Below the pieces are notes generated by a model that was not told the origin of the DNA, ran no database searches, and saw nothing but the letters and a program-made list of their open reading frames with translations. From contig JAPTOF010000001.1 in the NCBI GenBank assembly GCA_028554755.1, positions 39,389,501 through 39,453,500 of the forward strand: a stretch of DNA of 64,000 nt. The letters run 5' to 3'. Source of the stretch: Cordia subcordata. Its lineage: Eukaryota > Streptophyta > Magnoliopsida > Boraginales > Cordiaceae. A program made the position numbers and the translations under genes. Below, one piece after another: positions 23,767 to 34,764 of the stretch. Each line of letters starts with the position of its first letter. The stretch's first letter is position 1.

Positions 23767-26700
23767 ATGGAATTGGAAATATCAGTTGAAACAACATCAT
23801 CAAGTAGTGTGATAACAGATTTGCTCCACCAGTGTGGTGGTTATGGGGTGGTCGACGGTGGTCTTGCTACAGAACTTGAAAGCCATGGGGCTAACCTTAA
23901 TGATTCCCTATGGAGTGCCAAGTACCTTATCAGTTCTCCTCAGCTCATCAGGAGGGTAAAACCCTTTTTTTCTTTTCTTTTTTCTTTTTTTTTTTAAAAA
24001 GAAAGATTGGGTTCAATATTTCATGATGTCTATGTTTATGCCTATTTTTAAGTTGTCAAGAACTATTTGGACACACACACACACACATACATAGATCATG
24101 CTCTTGTAAATTTGAGCCGATTATTTTTTTGTTGCGTTGTTATTTTTTTTTATTTATGTGGCGATTGGTATGTCAAAATAGAGTGACATTTTAATCTTTA
24201 TTTGCATTCTTGTGTCAGTCATGAATTTAGGAATCTCATCATATAGCTAGGTATACCATTTTTATGTATTTGAAATAATCGTCCCTTACTACTTACTAGG
24301 CACATGGGAATGACCTATTCCCCATTTTTGGAAATGAACTCATTTATCAAATAACCAAAATATCACTTAAAATATTTAGTACTATCATCATTATATAATA
24401 TTATCTGTATCACCAGTAATAATAATAATTATGATAATGATACTAATAATAATTATGAATAATAATAATAGTTGTTATATTATTATCATCTTTATTGTTG
24501 AAATCATTTTTGTCTATAGATAATATTTATGATGATGATTTTTTATTATTATAATCATTATTCTTATTCTTATTCTTACGTGTATCTTTTTTTTTTAAAA
24601 AATAACATCTATATAATAACATGTGGAAAATCCTATCTTTATACACAAGTCAATAGAATTGATATATTTATTCATATTTCTATTTCCAAAACAACCAAGC
24701 AAGGGATATTATTTTCAAGTTCATTTCATTCATGGCTCCGTTCCATTTTTCAACTCTTTCTATTTAAATCGAAATTCGTTCGAACATACAAATTGTCCCC
24801 TATCTATCTTCTCTTGTGCTAAAGATTTTATAACATGGTGAGCTAGTATTAGGTTCATGCGCAAGTAACTCTGCATTTAATTATATCTCACATCTGATGA
24901 AGTTTAAACATCTATGCGTTATAGAAACTTTTATCTTTTCCCTTTTAAAGAAAAAAGGGAATATTTTGTGGTGGCCTATCTTATTACTCTGATAATGACA
25001 ACATTTCTTACTTTTGGGGTTCAAGATTCTTTCCCTTCATATCTGTTGCCCTTGCAAGTTGTTGTAGAGTTGCTCGTGGTGCAACCTACAGCATTTTAAG
25101 TAAAAGCTCAATGGGTTTCTTTTCTAGTGAATAGATAAGCTTTCATTCACGTGAACGCTTGGAATTGTTATTGTTGTTATTGGTCATAGGGTCTGATATA
25201 TGTCCTAGATTAGGTTCTTATCTTGGAATTATTCAGCAATCATTCGCATCATTACATGATAGTGTAAACTACGAAAGTTATCTTTGAACTACTACCACAT
25301 GACTAGTTATCTTTTTCGCTTAGTACTACATCATCATGACGTAGTCCTCATGCAACTAGAATACACAATCTAACAGCCTGTTTGGCTAAGTTTATTTGGA
25401 TGCAAAATAAGCAGAGCCGAACAGGCTCTAAGTATTTTTGGGACGACCCCTAATATGAGTGTGAATTGTCAAAATTATGTAACTATAATTATATTATTAA
25501 TTCACATGTATTGAGTCATCTAAAATAAGTGCACTAGATCAATTAGTTAGTTCATAAGTGGATCAATTAGAGGCAGAATTTTTGTTAACATGCTTCACAT
25601 TAGAACTTCCCAAGCTTGATCATCCTATATTTCCTTGCCATTCGAGGAGGTTCGCCTTACCTTTTCAGCTTGCCAGCGTTGATGAGCAAAGCAGCGTCAC
25701 CAAACCTTGTTTTTTTCACCTTTTTGTTGCTAATGTGAAATAAAAATAACCAAAAGTCTAATGGTCTAGTCATATGTCTCGTGTTTTAGGTGTGAGAGGT
25801 CCTGACATTAATTCTCACTAGTTGTAATCAGTTTTCAACCATCCGTCAATAAAAGAATAAAATAAAATAGGGTTGATTAATATGAAAAACGAGGGGGAAA
25901 TATGAATAAAAGAGAGGTCGATATGGTAGAAGAGAAAATGGTCGAAGAACGAGGCTATGGTCAGATAGCCTAAAATGGAATTGGTTGGATAAAAGAACTT
26001 TAATACTAATGTAATTCCTAAAATTGTTGTATGGCCATAGATGTTGTCTTATAGTCTAAATGTTCTCTTTAGATGTTTCAATACTAATAGAGCTTATGTC
26101 AACTCATATTCTATTATACTTGTGATTTTTCATATTGTATTATTTTTTGCAATTTTCTTCATTATATCAAAGTCCAAACTAGTAAGAACTGACTTTGCTT
26201 CATTTGACAGGTGCACTTGGATTACCTTGATGCTGGGGCAAACATCATCATATCTGCATCCTATCAGGTTGTCATGCTGCCTCAATTCTTTTCCAATGTA
26301 GATATTTTGGGCTCTCAAATGTGTTAGTTCTTTAGATCCTGCGCATAATGAAAGTTTCGTACAATTTCCCTTTTCACTGAATCGGAAATTAAACTGTCCT
26401 TGTGCATGAAAACAGGCAACGCCTCAAGGTTTTGAAGCTAAAGGCATATCTAGAGAAGAAGGTGAAGCTTTAATTAGGAGAAGTGTTGAGATAGCCTGTG
26501 AGGCGCGAAATATCTATAATGATAGAGCAGCCAAAGGGTCTTGGGATTTTGCCGGTGATGTACCATCTCCGAAACATCCTATCCTTGTTGCTGCTTCTGT
26601 TGGAAGCTATGGAGCTTATTTAGCTGATGGATCTGAATACAGGTAAACAATCTAGTGCCTTCTAAGTAGTCGCCAAGTAGTAGGTGAATGATAATTTACT

Positions 26701-28819
26701 ACAACTCAAAAGTTACAAGCTGGCTCATTTGAGAAAGTGACCTTCGCATTCGATTGAACATGAGATGAAGAGAGAAATCTGAATATTCCCGTCTCATTAT
26801 GCACGGTAAATTTAATGCAATTTATTGATTTCTGGTTCTTTGTTTTTTCCATAGTGGGATATATCCAGAAGCTGTCACTTTGGAAGTTTTGAAAGATTTC
26901 CATCGGAGAAGAGTTCAGATTCTTTCTGAGTCTGGAGCAGATCTGATGGCTTTCGAGACAATCCCAAATAAGCTAGAAGCTAAGGTATCTTTTCACCAAG
27001 GGTTTGATCTTTTTAAGTTGTTCGGCATGAAAGAGTGGCATAAAATAATTTTAGAGTATTTTGTTTTTGTACAATACCAATAGCTGGCAGATGGAATTCT
27101 TGATGCCCCGCTGAAATAGTGACGCCATGAAAATGACTTTTTCTAGGAGACGAATAGTATTTGTTTCTTTCCTGTCTTATTCCTTACGCATGCAGTGGAG
27201 ATAAACTCATCTTGTGTGTCCATATTGAATTTGTATTGAGAAACATAATGATGCAGCCAAAAACTGATAGGTATAAGTACTTAGATCACGTTTCTGTTTA
27301 ATGCAGGCATATGCTGAGCTTCTTGAAGAGGAGAACATAAAGATTCCAGCATGGTTTTCCTTCTCCTGCAAGGATGGAAACAATGTAGCAAGTGGGGATC
27401 CAATTGCAGATTGTGCCTCGGTGGCTGATTCGTGTGCTAAAGTAATCGGAGTTGGAGTGAACTGTACCGCACCAAGATACATTCATGAGCTAATTCAGTC
27501 AATTCGAAAGGTAGTGATTCTTTATATGATCGTGCAAAAGCATTATGCATTACTTGTGAAACTAACTGCTTGTCTTGCTAACAATCTGGCACAGGTTATG
27601 ACTAAACCGATACTTGTATATCCTAATAGGGGAGAGACGTATAATGCTGAGACAAAGGAGTGGGTGGTAAGTGCAGTTATTTCTCCTGAAGTATACTGTA
27701 CAAATGTCATATGGCTTTTCTTCTTCTAAGTTATTCAACATTATGCATAAGATCGAGGATTGTTAATATTATCCTTTTGGCTTATTTTATCAGTTTCTGT
27801 TTATCTAATTGGTATGATGAATTTTGTCAAGGAAACAAAATTCACCAGCCAAGTCTTAGAGAATGTCTTAGAGAATGGCAGACATGGAAAATTGAGCATA
27901 TCCACTCTCCAAAGAATCCAATCTTCAATAATAGACATCTCCACTCTCCAAAGAATCCAATCTTTAATAATAGGCATCTCCACTCTCCAAACAATCTAAT
28001 CTTCAATCAACGTCTTGCATATTTTGCAAATTCATGTTCTACTCTATCACAACGCCTACAAAGATATCCTAAAACTTTCTTATAGCAATGAAGATGGCTT
28101 CAGTCTCCCATTCTGCGAAGTCCCTCTTGCTGAGCCAACCGTAATGCATGTTCAGCTGCTAGACTGCCTGTGCTTACAACACTAGAGAGAGTCTCCCTTC
28201 TTGTTTCTCGCCATGATCCTATTCCCATCTTCCCCAACTCTGTGGAAGGTGCTAAGAAGGGCTACGCGATATTCATTCCTAAACACATACTCTGCTAAGT
28301 CTTTGTGCCATTCCTAAACACATACTCTGCTAAGTCTTTGTGCCAGTAGTTCCGACCGATCAGCTAGAATGAGATATTCACCGTCCTCTCCATTGAGATG
28401 GTGCTTTCTATGGTACTTGATTTTGGAAGAGATTAGTCTGGCAACTAATCTATCTAACAAAACCTTCACCCTATTGCCATTGCCTAGGGTCCATACCGGA
28501 CCAGCCTCAACTACCTTTATTTCTGAAATTTCCTCTAGTATGTCATTCTTGCCTCCATCCGGGAAGTGCTGTACTGCACACGCTACATTCAAATTTGTTC
28601 ACCTTGTCTCATGAAGGCTAATATAAAGAGATATTTTTCCTCTTGCAGAAGTCAAATGGGGTTGAAGATGAAGATATTGTCCCATATGTAGGCAAGTGGT
28701 ATGAGGCTGGAGCTTCTCTTGTTGGAGGCTGTTGCAGGACTACCCCAAATACCATCAGAGCTATATCTAAGGCTCTTTCCAGTGTATCTGTCACCGAACG
28801 GCAGAACTGGAAAACCTAA
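23767..28819 (+). CDS. HMT3: Homocysteine S-methyltransferase (HMT3-like), 349 aa
   Basis: Seven exons: 23767-23955, 26211-26267, 26416-26642, 26855-26984, 27307-27510, 27595-27666 and 28649-28819 (1050 bp, phases consistent). The enzyme transfers a methyl group from S-methylmethionine (or AdoMet) to homocysteine, giving methionine. It lacks a transit peptide and should be cytosolic. Landmarks are [11 protein letters not shown] near residue 30, the [11 protein letters not shown] and [15 protein letters not shown] motifs, and the three zinc-binding cysteines in GVGVNC (C254) and GGCCRT (C321, C322). Length matches the family. ATG 23767 is the first in-frame ATG. Intron 1 (2.26 kb) holds a tiny MITE. 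Intron 6 (982 bp) holds two tandem repeat arrays and an unassigned minus-strand frame. The paralogue (HMT2 or HMT3) is judged from the kinase neighbour. Confidence 0.93.
25374..25428. mobile_element. Miniature Tourist-like remnant (55 bp) in HMT intron 1
   Basis: Ends CAGCCTGTTTGGCT and (inward) GAGCCTGTTCGGCT form a nearly perfect inverted repeat. TAA lies on both sides (25371-25373, 25429-25431). Only about 25 bp separates the termini, so this is an extreme deletion product. Confidence 0.6.
27901..28011. repeat. 39-bp tandem repeat (3 copies) in HMT intron 6
   Basis: Copies begin at 27901, 27940 and 27979 with TCCACTCTCCAAA(G/C)AATC and contain AATCTT(C/T)AATAATAG. The third copy is the most diverged. 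The array lies well inside an intron. Confidence 0.9.
28085..28640 (-). other. Unassigned, unusually non-AT-rich insert in HMT intron 6
   Basis: This intron segment has a composition closer to coding DNA than the rest of the introns. It contains a 92-codon minus-strand frame (28592-28314) with [19 protein letters not shown] do not recognise the product. A fragment of a retrotransposon or a captured gene piece is the likely explanation. Nothing supports a functional gene. Confidence 0.35.
28275..28344. repeat. 35-bp perfect tandem duplication in HMT intron 6
   Basis: Two identical units starting at 28275 and 28310 (ATTCCTAAACACATACTCTG...) lie head to tail. Perfect identity implies a recent event. 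Confidence 0.9.
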
Positions 28820-29290
28820 CCTAAGAGCATAGTGTAATGTAAATAAATGGTGTTTATCCACATGCTAAAGGCTTTTGCATATGGACTTCTGTTGTATAAC
28901 TGGAAATGACGATAACGTGTATCGACGATACTAAAGTTGTTTGTATTATCTACTGAAACTCGACCATCTGTTGGAACACAACCGCATTTGACGTGTCTGA
29001 GAGATAATATTACGAGAGAGATTTAAAAATAGTAAACTAAAGAAGTTGAGAGTTGATTCATTATCATTGGATCCTTTTAATAATGCTACGAAATTAATAT
29101 AACGGTCTCAAATCTTAGGCACAACATTTAATCTTGAAGGCCGTCACATCCATGTAAAAAAGGAAGCATGTATTCTCAAGATATTCGGTTTAGCTAATGA
29201 TGATGTATTAGTATTCATTTGCTTCTCGATACATTACCTTGGGTGCTACAAACCTGAGGAAAAACGATGGATACAAGCAACAATGGTTTA
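28820..29290. other. 3' intergenic gap between HMT (+) and RDM1-like (-) genes
   Basis: The two genes converge tail to tail with only 471 bp between their stop codons, so both 3' UTRs must lie here. No further gene is visible. Confidence 0.6.
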
Positions 29291-31161
29291 TTAAGATGAG
29301 CTTGGAAAAATGGGATCAATGGAAGAATAATGCAAAGGATCGGCTAACCAAAGTTTGGCTATATGGTGATGAGATGTCGTGCGCCGATGAATTTCTTCGA
29401 GGAGGCCAGATGGCTGCTTCAGCTTTGGAAGGATGGATCAGAGTGTCTAATGGAATGTCTTCATCTTCTGCGCCGATCCTCAGCTGATCCCACTGTTTCA
29501 AGCGAATATTCGTGAGGCAGTGCAGAGGTTGATGATATAACTGTTTGATGGACGCTGCTAATCCGGTCCATGAGGTGAATGGGATAATGGAGCCGCGCTT
29601 GCTTGGTATTGGGATCTGCTCCATGTATTCTTGATACATTTGTGCTCCCCTTCGCAATGAATCTGCAACAAAAACACTGGCCAAGTTGGTAAATACTGAT
29701 GAAGTAGACGACTTCAAGATGGAGTCAAGTCAAAACAGGGCCAGAGGGTGTCTGCTGTCTTTTTTTTAAACTACTCATAAGCAATTGATGCTTATAAATA
29801 AATAACAATAAGTAGCTATTCATATGTTTGACAAATATATACTTTACAAGTAGTAGTATTTGTTAAATTGTTTAAAAAAATGTTTCATTAAAGTAAAAAG
29901 GTGTTACTTTTCTTGTTTTAATGGGTAAAGTTGTCCTTTACTTGGGTCTGACGACCTTGTTTATAGATAAGTAAAAAGAAGTAGGGAGCGTTGTTTTTCT
30001 TTTACCTGCTTAGAAGCAGGTAAAACTTGCTTATAAGTTTATTTTGTCAAACGAGTAATTTTTTCTTCTACCTATAAGTAGATTTGAGCTGTTTATTGTG
30101 GAAAAAGTTCCCCCAGGGGCTCCATTCACATGGTTAGTAAGAACATGATCATAAACTCATGCAGACAGATCTCTTCAAGCTGCTTGTTGACCTATATGAG
30201 AGCAAATACTTCACACAAGTAACTCAGAACTGATCTTGACAAGCCGGATGTCACAGCTAATTTGCCACCTATAATGGCTTAGACATCCTATAGATTTTTT
30301 GGTCAAATGTTATTTCTTCAATTTAGAGATGTTAAACTAACTGAAATATCAGATTGCTTCCAACATTAGTGTCCACTTGAATAGAGATAGGCTCTAACTA
30401 AAAACCAGCTCAAGTCATTGACCCACCTATACTACCGCAAGGAACAAAACAGCAAATGGGGATATTCACATAGGACCAGCTATTGATCACCCCCTTTGTA
30501 AGTTATAGCCTCACCAACTAGCTAATCAAACTTGAGCCTTCCCCGGGCAGATTCCTCTTTTTGATCCTTAACCTATAGGGTATTAATAGCCGTTTCAGCT
30601 GTTGTTCTTCTCCCAAGGGCAGGTTCTTACACGTCTAAGTGGCAACCATACTAATTTAGCAAAAAGTAGCACCATTGTGCATGCAGGTTAGTTTTCATGC
30701 TCCAGCAACCAACTAAATGAGACTACTCAGGAGACAGGACAACCACTTCATTCTTTAGTTTAAGAATAATACTGCAAATTGATAATGAAATAAATAATTC
30801 TATGCTCTTTCAGCAAATAATTCTTTCATAAACAATTAAAAAAAAAGTAAAAATACTCCCATAGGAGACATTCTGATCACCAGTAGAGTTAAGAGTTAAC
30901 AATATTTCATTATGCCTTTTGCACTTACAAGAATGAATAAACAAATAATATAATAATATGGAAGATTAACAACTCTTTGGCACAATAAAGATACAAATAA
31001 AAACAGGTGACTTTACTACCTTCAGAAATCACTTCTTTTACAGGCAGATCAATTATGATGTTGTTGCTTGGCTTCTTGCTCTTTGGATTATCTTCTGCAT
31101 CGGAACATGGTCCATCTAATGATATATCCACATGCTCACCAGATTCAATTGGCCTCTTCAT
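29291..31161 (-). pseudogene. RDM1: RDM1-like gene (RNA-directed DNA methylation 1) with a one-base frameshift
   Basis: Two exons on the minus strand: 31161-31020 (MKRPIESGEHVDISLDG..., ending VKEVISE) and 29662-29291, joined in phase by a GT-AG intron of 1.36 kb. Exon 2 gives [45 protein letters not shown] and [11 protein letters not shown], the diagnostic core of RDM1. RDM1 is the small DDR-complex partner of DRD1 and DMS3 that helps Pol V recruitment in RdDM. At about 29404-29408 one extra C shifts the frame. In the shifted frame the family C-terminus continues ([23 protein letters not shown]) to a stop at 29291. As read, translation would instead end at 29316 after about 33 unrelated residues (162 aa in all). 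Either a recent pseudogene or a sequence error. The DP..ID segment also looks altered, which favours decay. Confidence 0.85.
29760..30060. mobile_element. Possible MITE inside the RDM1-like intron
   Basis: An AT-rich block with repeated CATAAGCA/TGCTTATAA/AAGTAG motifs resembles the interior of the element at 10105-10482. It ends ACTTGCTTATAAGTTTATTTTGTCAAACGAG. Precise termini and target duplication are not clear. Confidence 0.35.
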
Positions 31162-31459
31162 GTCCTACTTATTGAGACAATATATAAGTACAGAATACTT
31201 ACTAGTTTTAACAATATGTACAGGTAATTGAAATAGACTTGGATAAACGCCAAAAGACAACCTTTCCTTTCATTTGCTAAAACGCTAAGTTGGGCAGACG
31301 AATTTTTTAGTTACATAATAAAGATCATCTATATAGACTAGCTAAACTCAAATAATACCTTATAGAAATGACCATAATCTTTTACAAATATGAGTAGATT
31401 ACAAAAAGGTAATTATGGAATGATGAGCAGATTATATGCATCTCAACAAAATGTCATTG

Positions 31460-31712
31460 TCGTAGGACAAGTGAGTAGCGTAAGTGGTTGACATTATACT
31501 TAGTTGTGATGACATAAGTTCAAATTCCCTTGGGGATAGGGGGTTGGGTTGGGAGGTGGGGTAAGTTGGAAGTATCCCACAATCAAGATCCATTATCAAA
31601 GGTTATATACTACATTTGTTGGGGACGAGTGAGCAGCTCAAGTGATTGTGGCTATTCTTTACTTGTAATGACAAAGGTTCAAGTTCCATTGGAGAGGGGT
31701 TGACTTGGGTGA
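31460..31712 (+). repeat. Two tandem SINE-like (tRNA-related) fragments
   Basis: Two head-to-tail units begin GGACAAGTGAGTAGCGTAAGTGG (about 31466) and GGACGAGTGAGCAGCTCAAGTG (about 31623). Each is followed about 45 bp later by a B-box-like GTTCAAATTCCC or GTTCAAGTTCCA. The trailing GGAAGTATCC(C)A(C/T)AATCAAG of unit 1 reappears at about 32371, suggesting that unit 2 is split by a nested insertion. A similar minus-strand unit may lie at 33355-33440. Confidence 0.45.
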
Positions 31713-32145
31713 AGGTTAAGGCCTATTCTAATAGCCTCCTTATAATGACAAAGGGAGCTACAACAGCTCCCCATGAGGCTCCCTACAATTGTGGAGAGTT
31801 CCAGAACTTTTTTTGACTTGCTACTTGCCACATTTGACAAGTCAAAAATCACTCCTCATCCCCCTTCCCCTTTCACCAACCATAAAATTAATTGTTTGTG
31901 ATCTTAAAAAATTTGAAAATATTTTATTAATTATAAAATAATATGTATTGCAAACAAAAAAGGAAATGTTAAAAGTGAAATCATGTAGGAAGCTAAGAAG
32001 TAGGGAGACTGTTGGACAAAATCTGAGATAGGAAATTCGTAAAAAAAATAAATAAATAAATAATAAAGTTCTTAGAATAAAACTAGCGTAGAGAGGTAAA
32101 GTTTGATTCTCTACACGTACCAAAATAATAGATAGGTTGTTGGAC
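31713..32145. mobile_element. Dispersed repeat, second copy near 51190-51420
   Basis: Shared order of motifs with the second copy: AT(A)TGTATTG(C/G)AAA, TAAAAGTGAAAT, GAAG(T)(A/G)GG(G)AGA(C/T)TGTTG, CTCTAC(A/G)CGTA, then AG(G/A)..GG..G(T/G)TGG(A/G)CT. The middle is AT-rich. I cannot assign a class. A local GTAGAG..CTCTAC inverted pair is present at about 32090-32118. Confidence 0.4.
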
Positions 32146-32149
32146 TTTG

Positions 32150-32366
32150 GGCTGTCTGGATGAGCTTTTTTAAAGGAAAAAACACTTCTTTTTCTAAAAG
32201 TGGACATTCGTTTTTTACCAGTATTTAGTTTAATTTTAAAAAAACTGAAACCACAAAGAAAAACTCAAATCATCTTTTTTGATAAGCCAAAAATTTTAAA
32301 GCTCAAATCGTCTTTTTTCATAAGTCAAAAATTTTAACTTTTAAAATAAGTCAATCCAAACGAATC
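32150..32366. mobile_element. Tourist-like MITE, diverged (about 217 bp)
   Basis: Left GGCTGTCTGGATGAGCTTTTTT and right (inward) GATTCGTTTGGATTGACTTA are relatives of the family terminus. The interior repeats AGCTCAAATC(A/G)TCTTTTTT and AAGCCAAAAATTTTAA. No clean target duplication is visible. Confidence 0.5.
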
Positions 32367-32623
32367 TCGTGGAAGTATCCAATAATCAAGAACCATTATA
32401 TACTATACAGTGGCTATAGTAGAACCAGAAAATTTCAAAAAAGTGCGGAGGAATTATCAATACCTTTTTACCTTCTTCAACTCAACATATGGTAAATGAA
32501 TTATCATTATGCTCATCTGTTTCGGAGTTAAATTAAAAAAAAAAAGAAAGGAAAATTGCAGCCATGCAAAAGCTAATATGAACCAATTCGAACGAGAAAA
32601 ACAGAGAAATGGTAAGATAAATT

Positions 32624-32624
<1 letters not shown>

Positions 32625-32660
<36 letters not shown>

Positions 32661-32713
32661 TATATATATATATATATAAGTATATATATATATATATAAG
32701 TATATATATATAT
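32625..32713. repeat. (TA)n microsatellite interrupted by AG
   Basis: Runs of TA are broken at regular spacing by TAAG (20-21 bp period, three interruptions), then AT-rich flank. It is a higher-order microsatellite. Confidence 0.95.
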
Positions 32714-33584
32714 TATTTATACGCATTTGTAGAAAGAGAATTAATCAACAAACAGAGGAGGCGCCGCTTTGTGGGTCCCACTGGATTGAAAGTCAAAAGG
32801 GGTACTTTGAAATTCTTGGAGTTTGCATAGACGGAGAATACAGGTGGATTTCATTTCCCTTTTTTGTTTTTTTTCGCGAGGACTTTTTATTTCCGCTTTT
32901 TTTGTTTGTCTAAAAATATACACCCTTTTTTCTTTTTCTTTTTTTTCTTCTCTCTTTTTCTTCCCTAGAGGTTGGGCTTGGGCCGGTCTCCTCGCAGTTG
33001 GATTTTGCTTAGACTTTGGTTTGGGCTCTTGTCTGATACTAAGATCAACCTAGTATTGGTTGTTTAGGCCTTTGGGTTTGGATTTGGCCCTATCCATTGT
33101 GTTGCTTTAATTGTCTAGTTTGGGCCCTTACTCCTTCAGTCTTCACTGCAACATTCTTTCGTAACTCTTCGTCTGGACTTCATTTAAAAATCAAGTCTAA
33201 ATTATCGTATACCATACGTATATTAGGATTTGTTACTTTTTTTCTTGGTGAAAAAATAAATGATGTTGAAATAATTCGAGTATTGCTTAACCATTATTTG
33301 TGATATGTTCAAAAACAAAAAAGGAAAAAGGTTGATAAAAAGTTTTTTTTTTTTTGTGTTAAATCTCCTACCTCTTGGGATTGAATCACGAATCGCACGC
33401 TTGAGAAAGATAATATTAACCACTTGAACTATTTCTTAATCCCAAAGATGATAGAAAGTTACTAACGTATAAGCATTTATTTGAACTTGGTCCTGAATGT
33501 AATCACTAATTGGCTCATCAACAATTTAGCTTCAACATATAGATTGCTAGACAATGATATAGCTTATTGCCTTCGTAAGGACAT

Positions 33585-34070
33585 ATCCAACAGCTTGCCT
33601 ATTTTTTCCCTATATTTTAGGGGTTTTGATTTATTTTTTTACGTTTAGAGACCTTTTATTTTAGTTTCACTCCAATAATTCCCTTACTTTCGATCAAACC
33701 CTTATTTCAGAGACTCTTTATTTTAGTTTTACTCCAACAGCTTTTCTATATATATATATATATATATAGCTAAACACATTTTGTTAAATTTTTATGTTAT
33801 CCATTTTGTTTTATTATACATCTAAATTTTTTTACGAATTAATTATATTAATTTTTAATTTTTAATAATTTTCACATTATTAGATTTAAGGGGGTAGAAA
33901 AGGGGTGGGTTTGAGACCCCCTATATGTGAGGGAAAAGAACAAATTGAAAAGAAGCCCCTAAAATTTGAGGGGTGGGATAGAGGAACTGCTAGAGTTTAT
34001 TTTCCCCTTCCCATCCCCTAAATATAAGATAGGGGATCATTTAGGAGACCATTGGAAAGTCTCTCGTGAT
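33585..34070. mobile_element. Inverted-repeat element of MITE type (about 480 bp)
   Basis: The left part (CATATCCAACAGCTTGCCTA, then CCCTATATTTTAGGGG) and the right part read inward (GACTTTCCAATGGTCTCCTA, then CCCCTATCTTATATTTAGGGG) are imperfect inverted repeats about 60 bp long. The centre holds a (TA)n run at about 33748-33769. Class and target duplication are not determined. Confidence 0.5.
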
Positions 34071-34719
34071 TTTCAATTCATAGCATGTTCTATGTTGCAA
34101 ATACATAGTGCTAGTGCTAGGGAGGTGTTCTCAACTAGGTCTAACAAGAATTAAGCCCTCCCTCGGGCCCCCCACCCCTCCTCCAGTGAGAATGCTGGTG
34201 AGTTATCTGTGAAGTTATGATGAAATGATCTTGACAATTCACTACTATTAAATTTCTCTCGTATTATTATAACACGATGTTAGGATACTCCCTTATGACA
34301 AACAATACAACATTATCGTGTTATTATGAACGAATTCAAAATCTGGTGGGGGGAGCGTGCTTGCTCTGTGGGCAGCACTCAAAAGTCTACCTGCACTAAA
34401 AGCATGAGTGCTACTGCTCTGGTGCTGCTGTTAATGACCTGATTTTGCCATAAAATTGTTTCCTGGAGAGTAGTTGATCATCTATTGCTGAAAACACCAG
34501 GCACTGTCCCAGTTTTGAAAAAGCAAAGCATGGCACTAGTGGCCTTGGCAGATAAATTCATTCTTTTTAGCAGAAAAATATGATTTCCACCCCCCACTCT
34601 TGCCCTGCTACACATGAAAAAAGTCTTTAAGTAAAACATATCTTTTCTAAAGAAAAGATGGTTTCTAAATCATGGCTTCTCCATTAACTCTGCAAGATCT
34701 GTGAATTCTTGTCTTTTTT

Positions 34720-34722
<3 letters not shown>

Positions 34723-34761
<39 letters not shown>
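34723..34761. repeat. (TA)n microsatellite
   Basis: An uninterrupted TA run of about 19 units lies in the spacer between the RDM1-like and 5-phosphatase genes. Confidence 0.95.

Positions 34762-34764
<3 letters not shown>

Noticed and set aside
31842..32207. 121-codon minus-strand open frame
   Set aside because: It crosses a dispersed repeat and a MITE end, is very Phe/Leu-rich and shows no domain.
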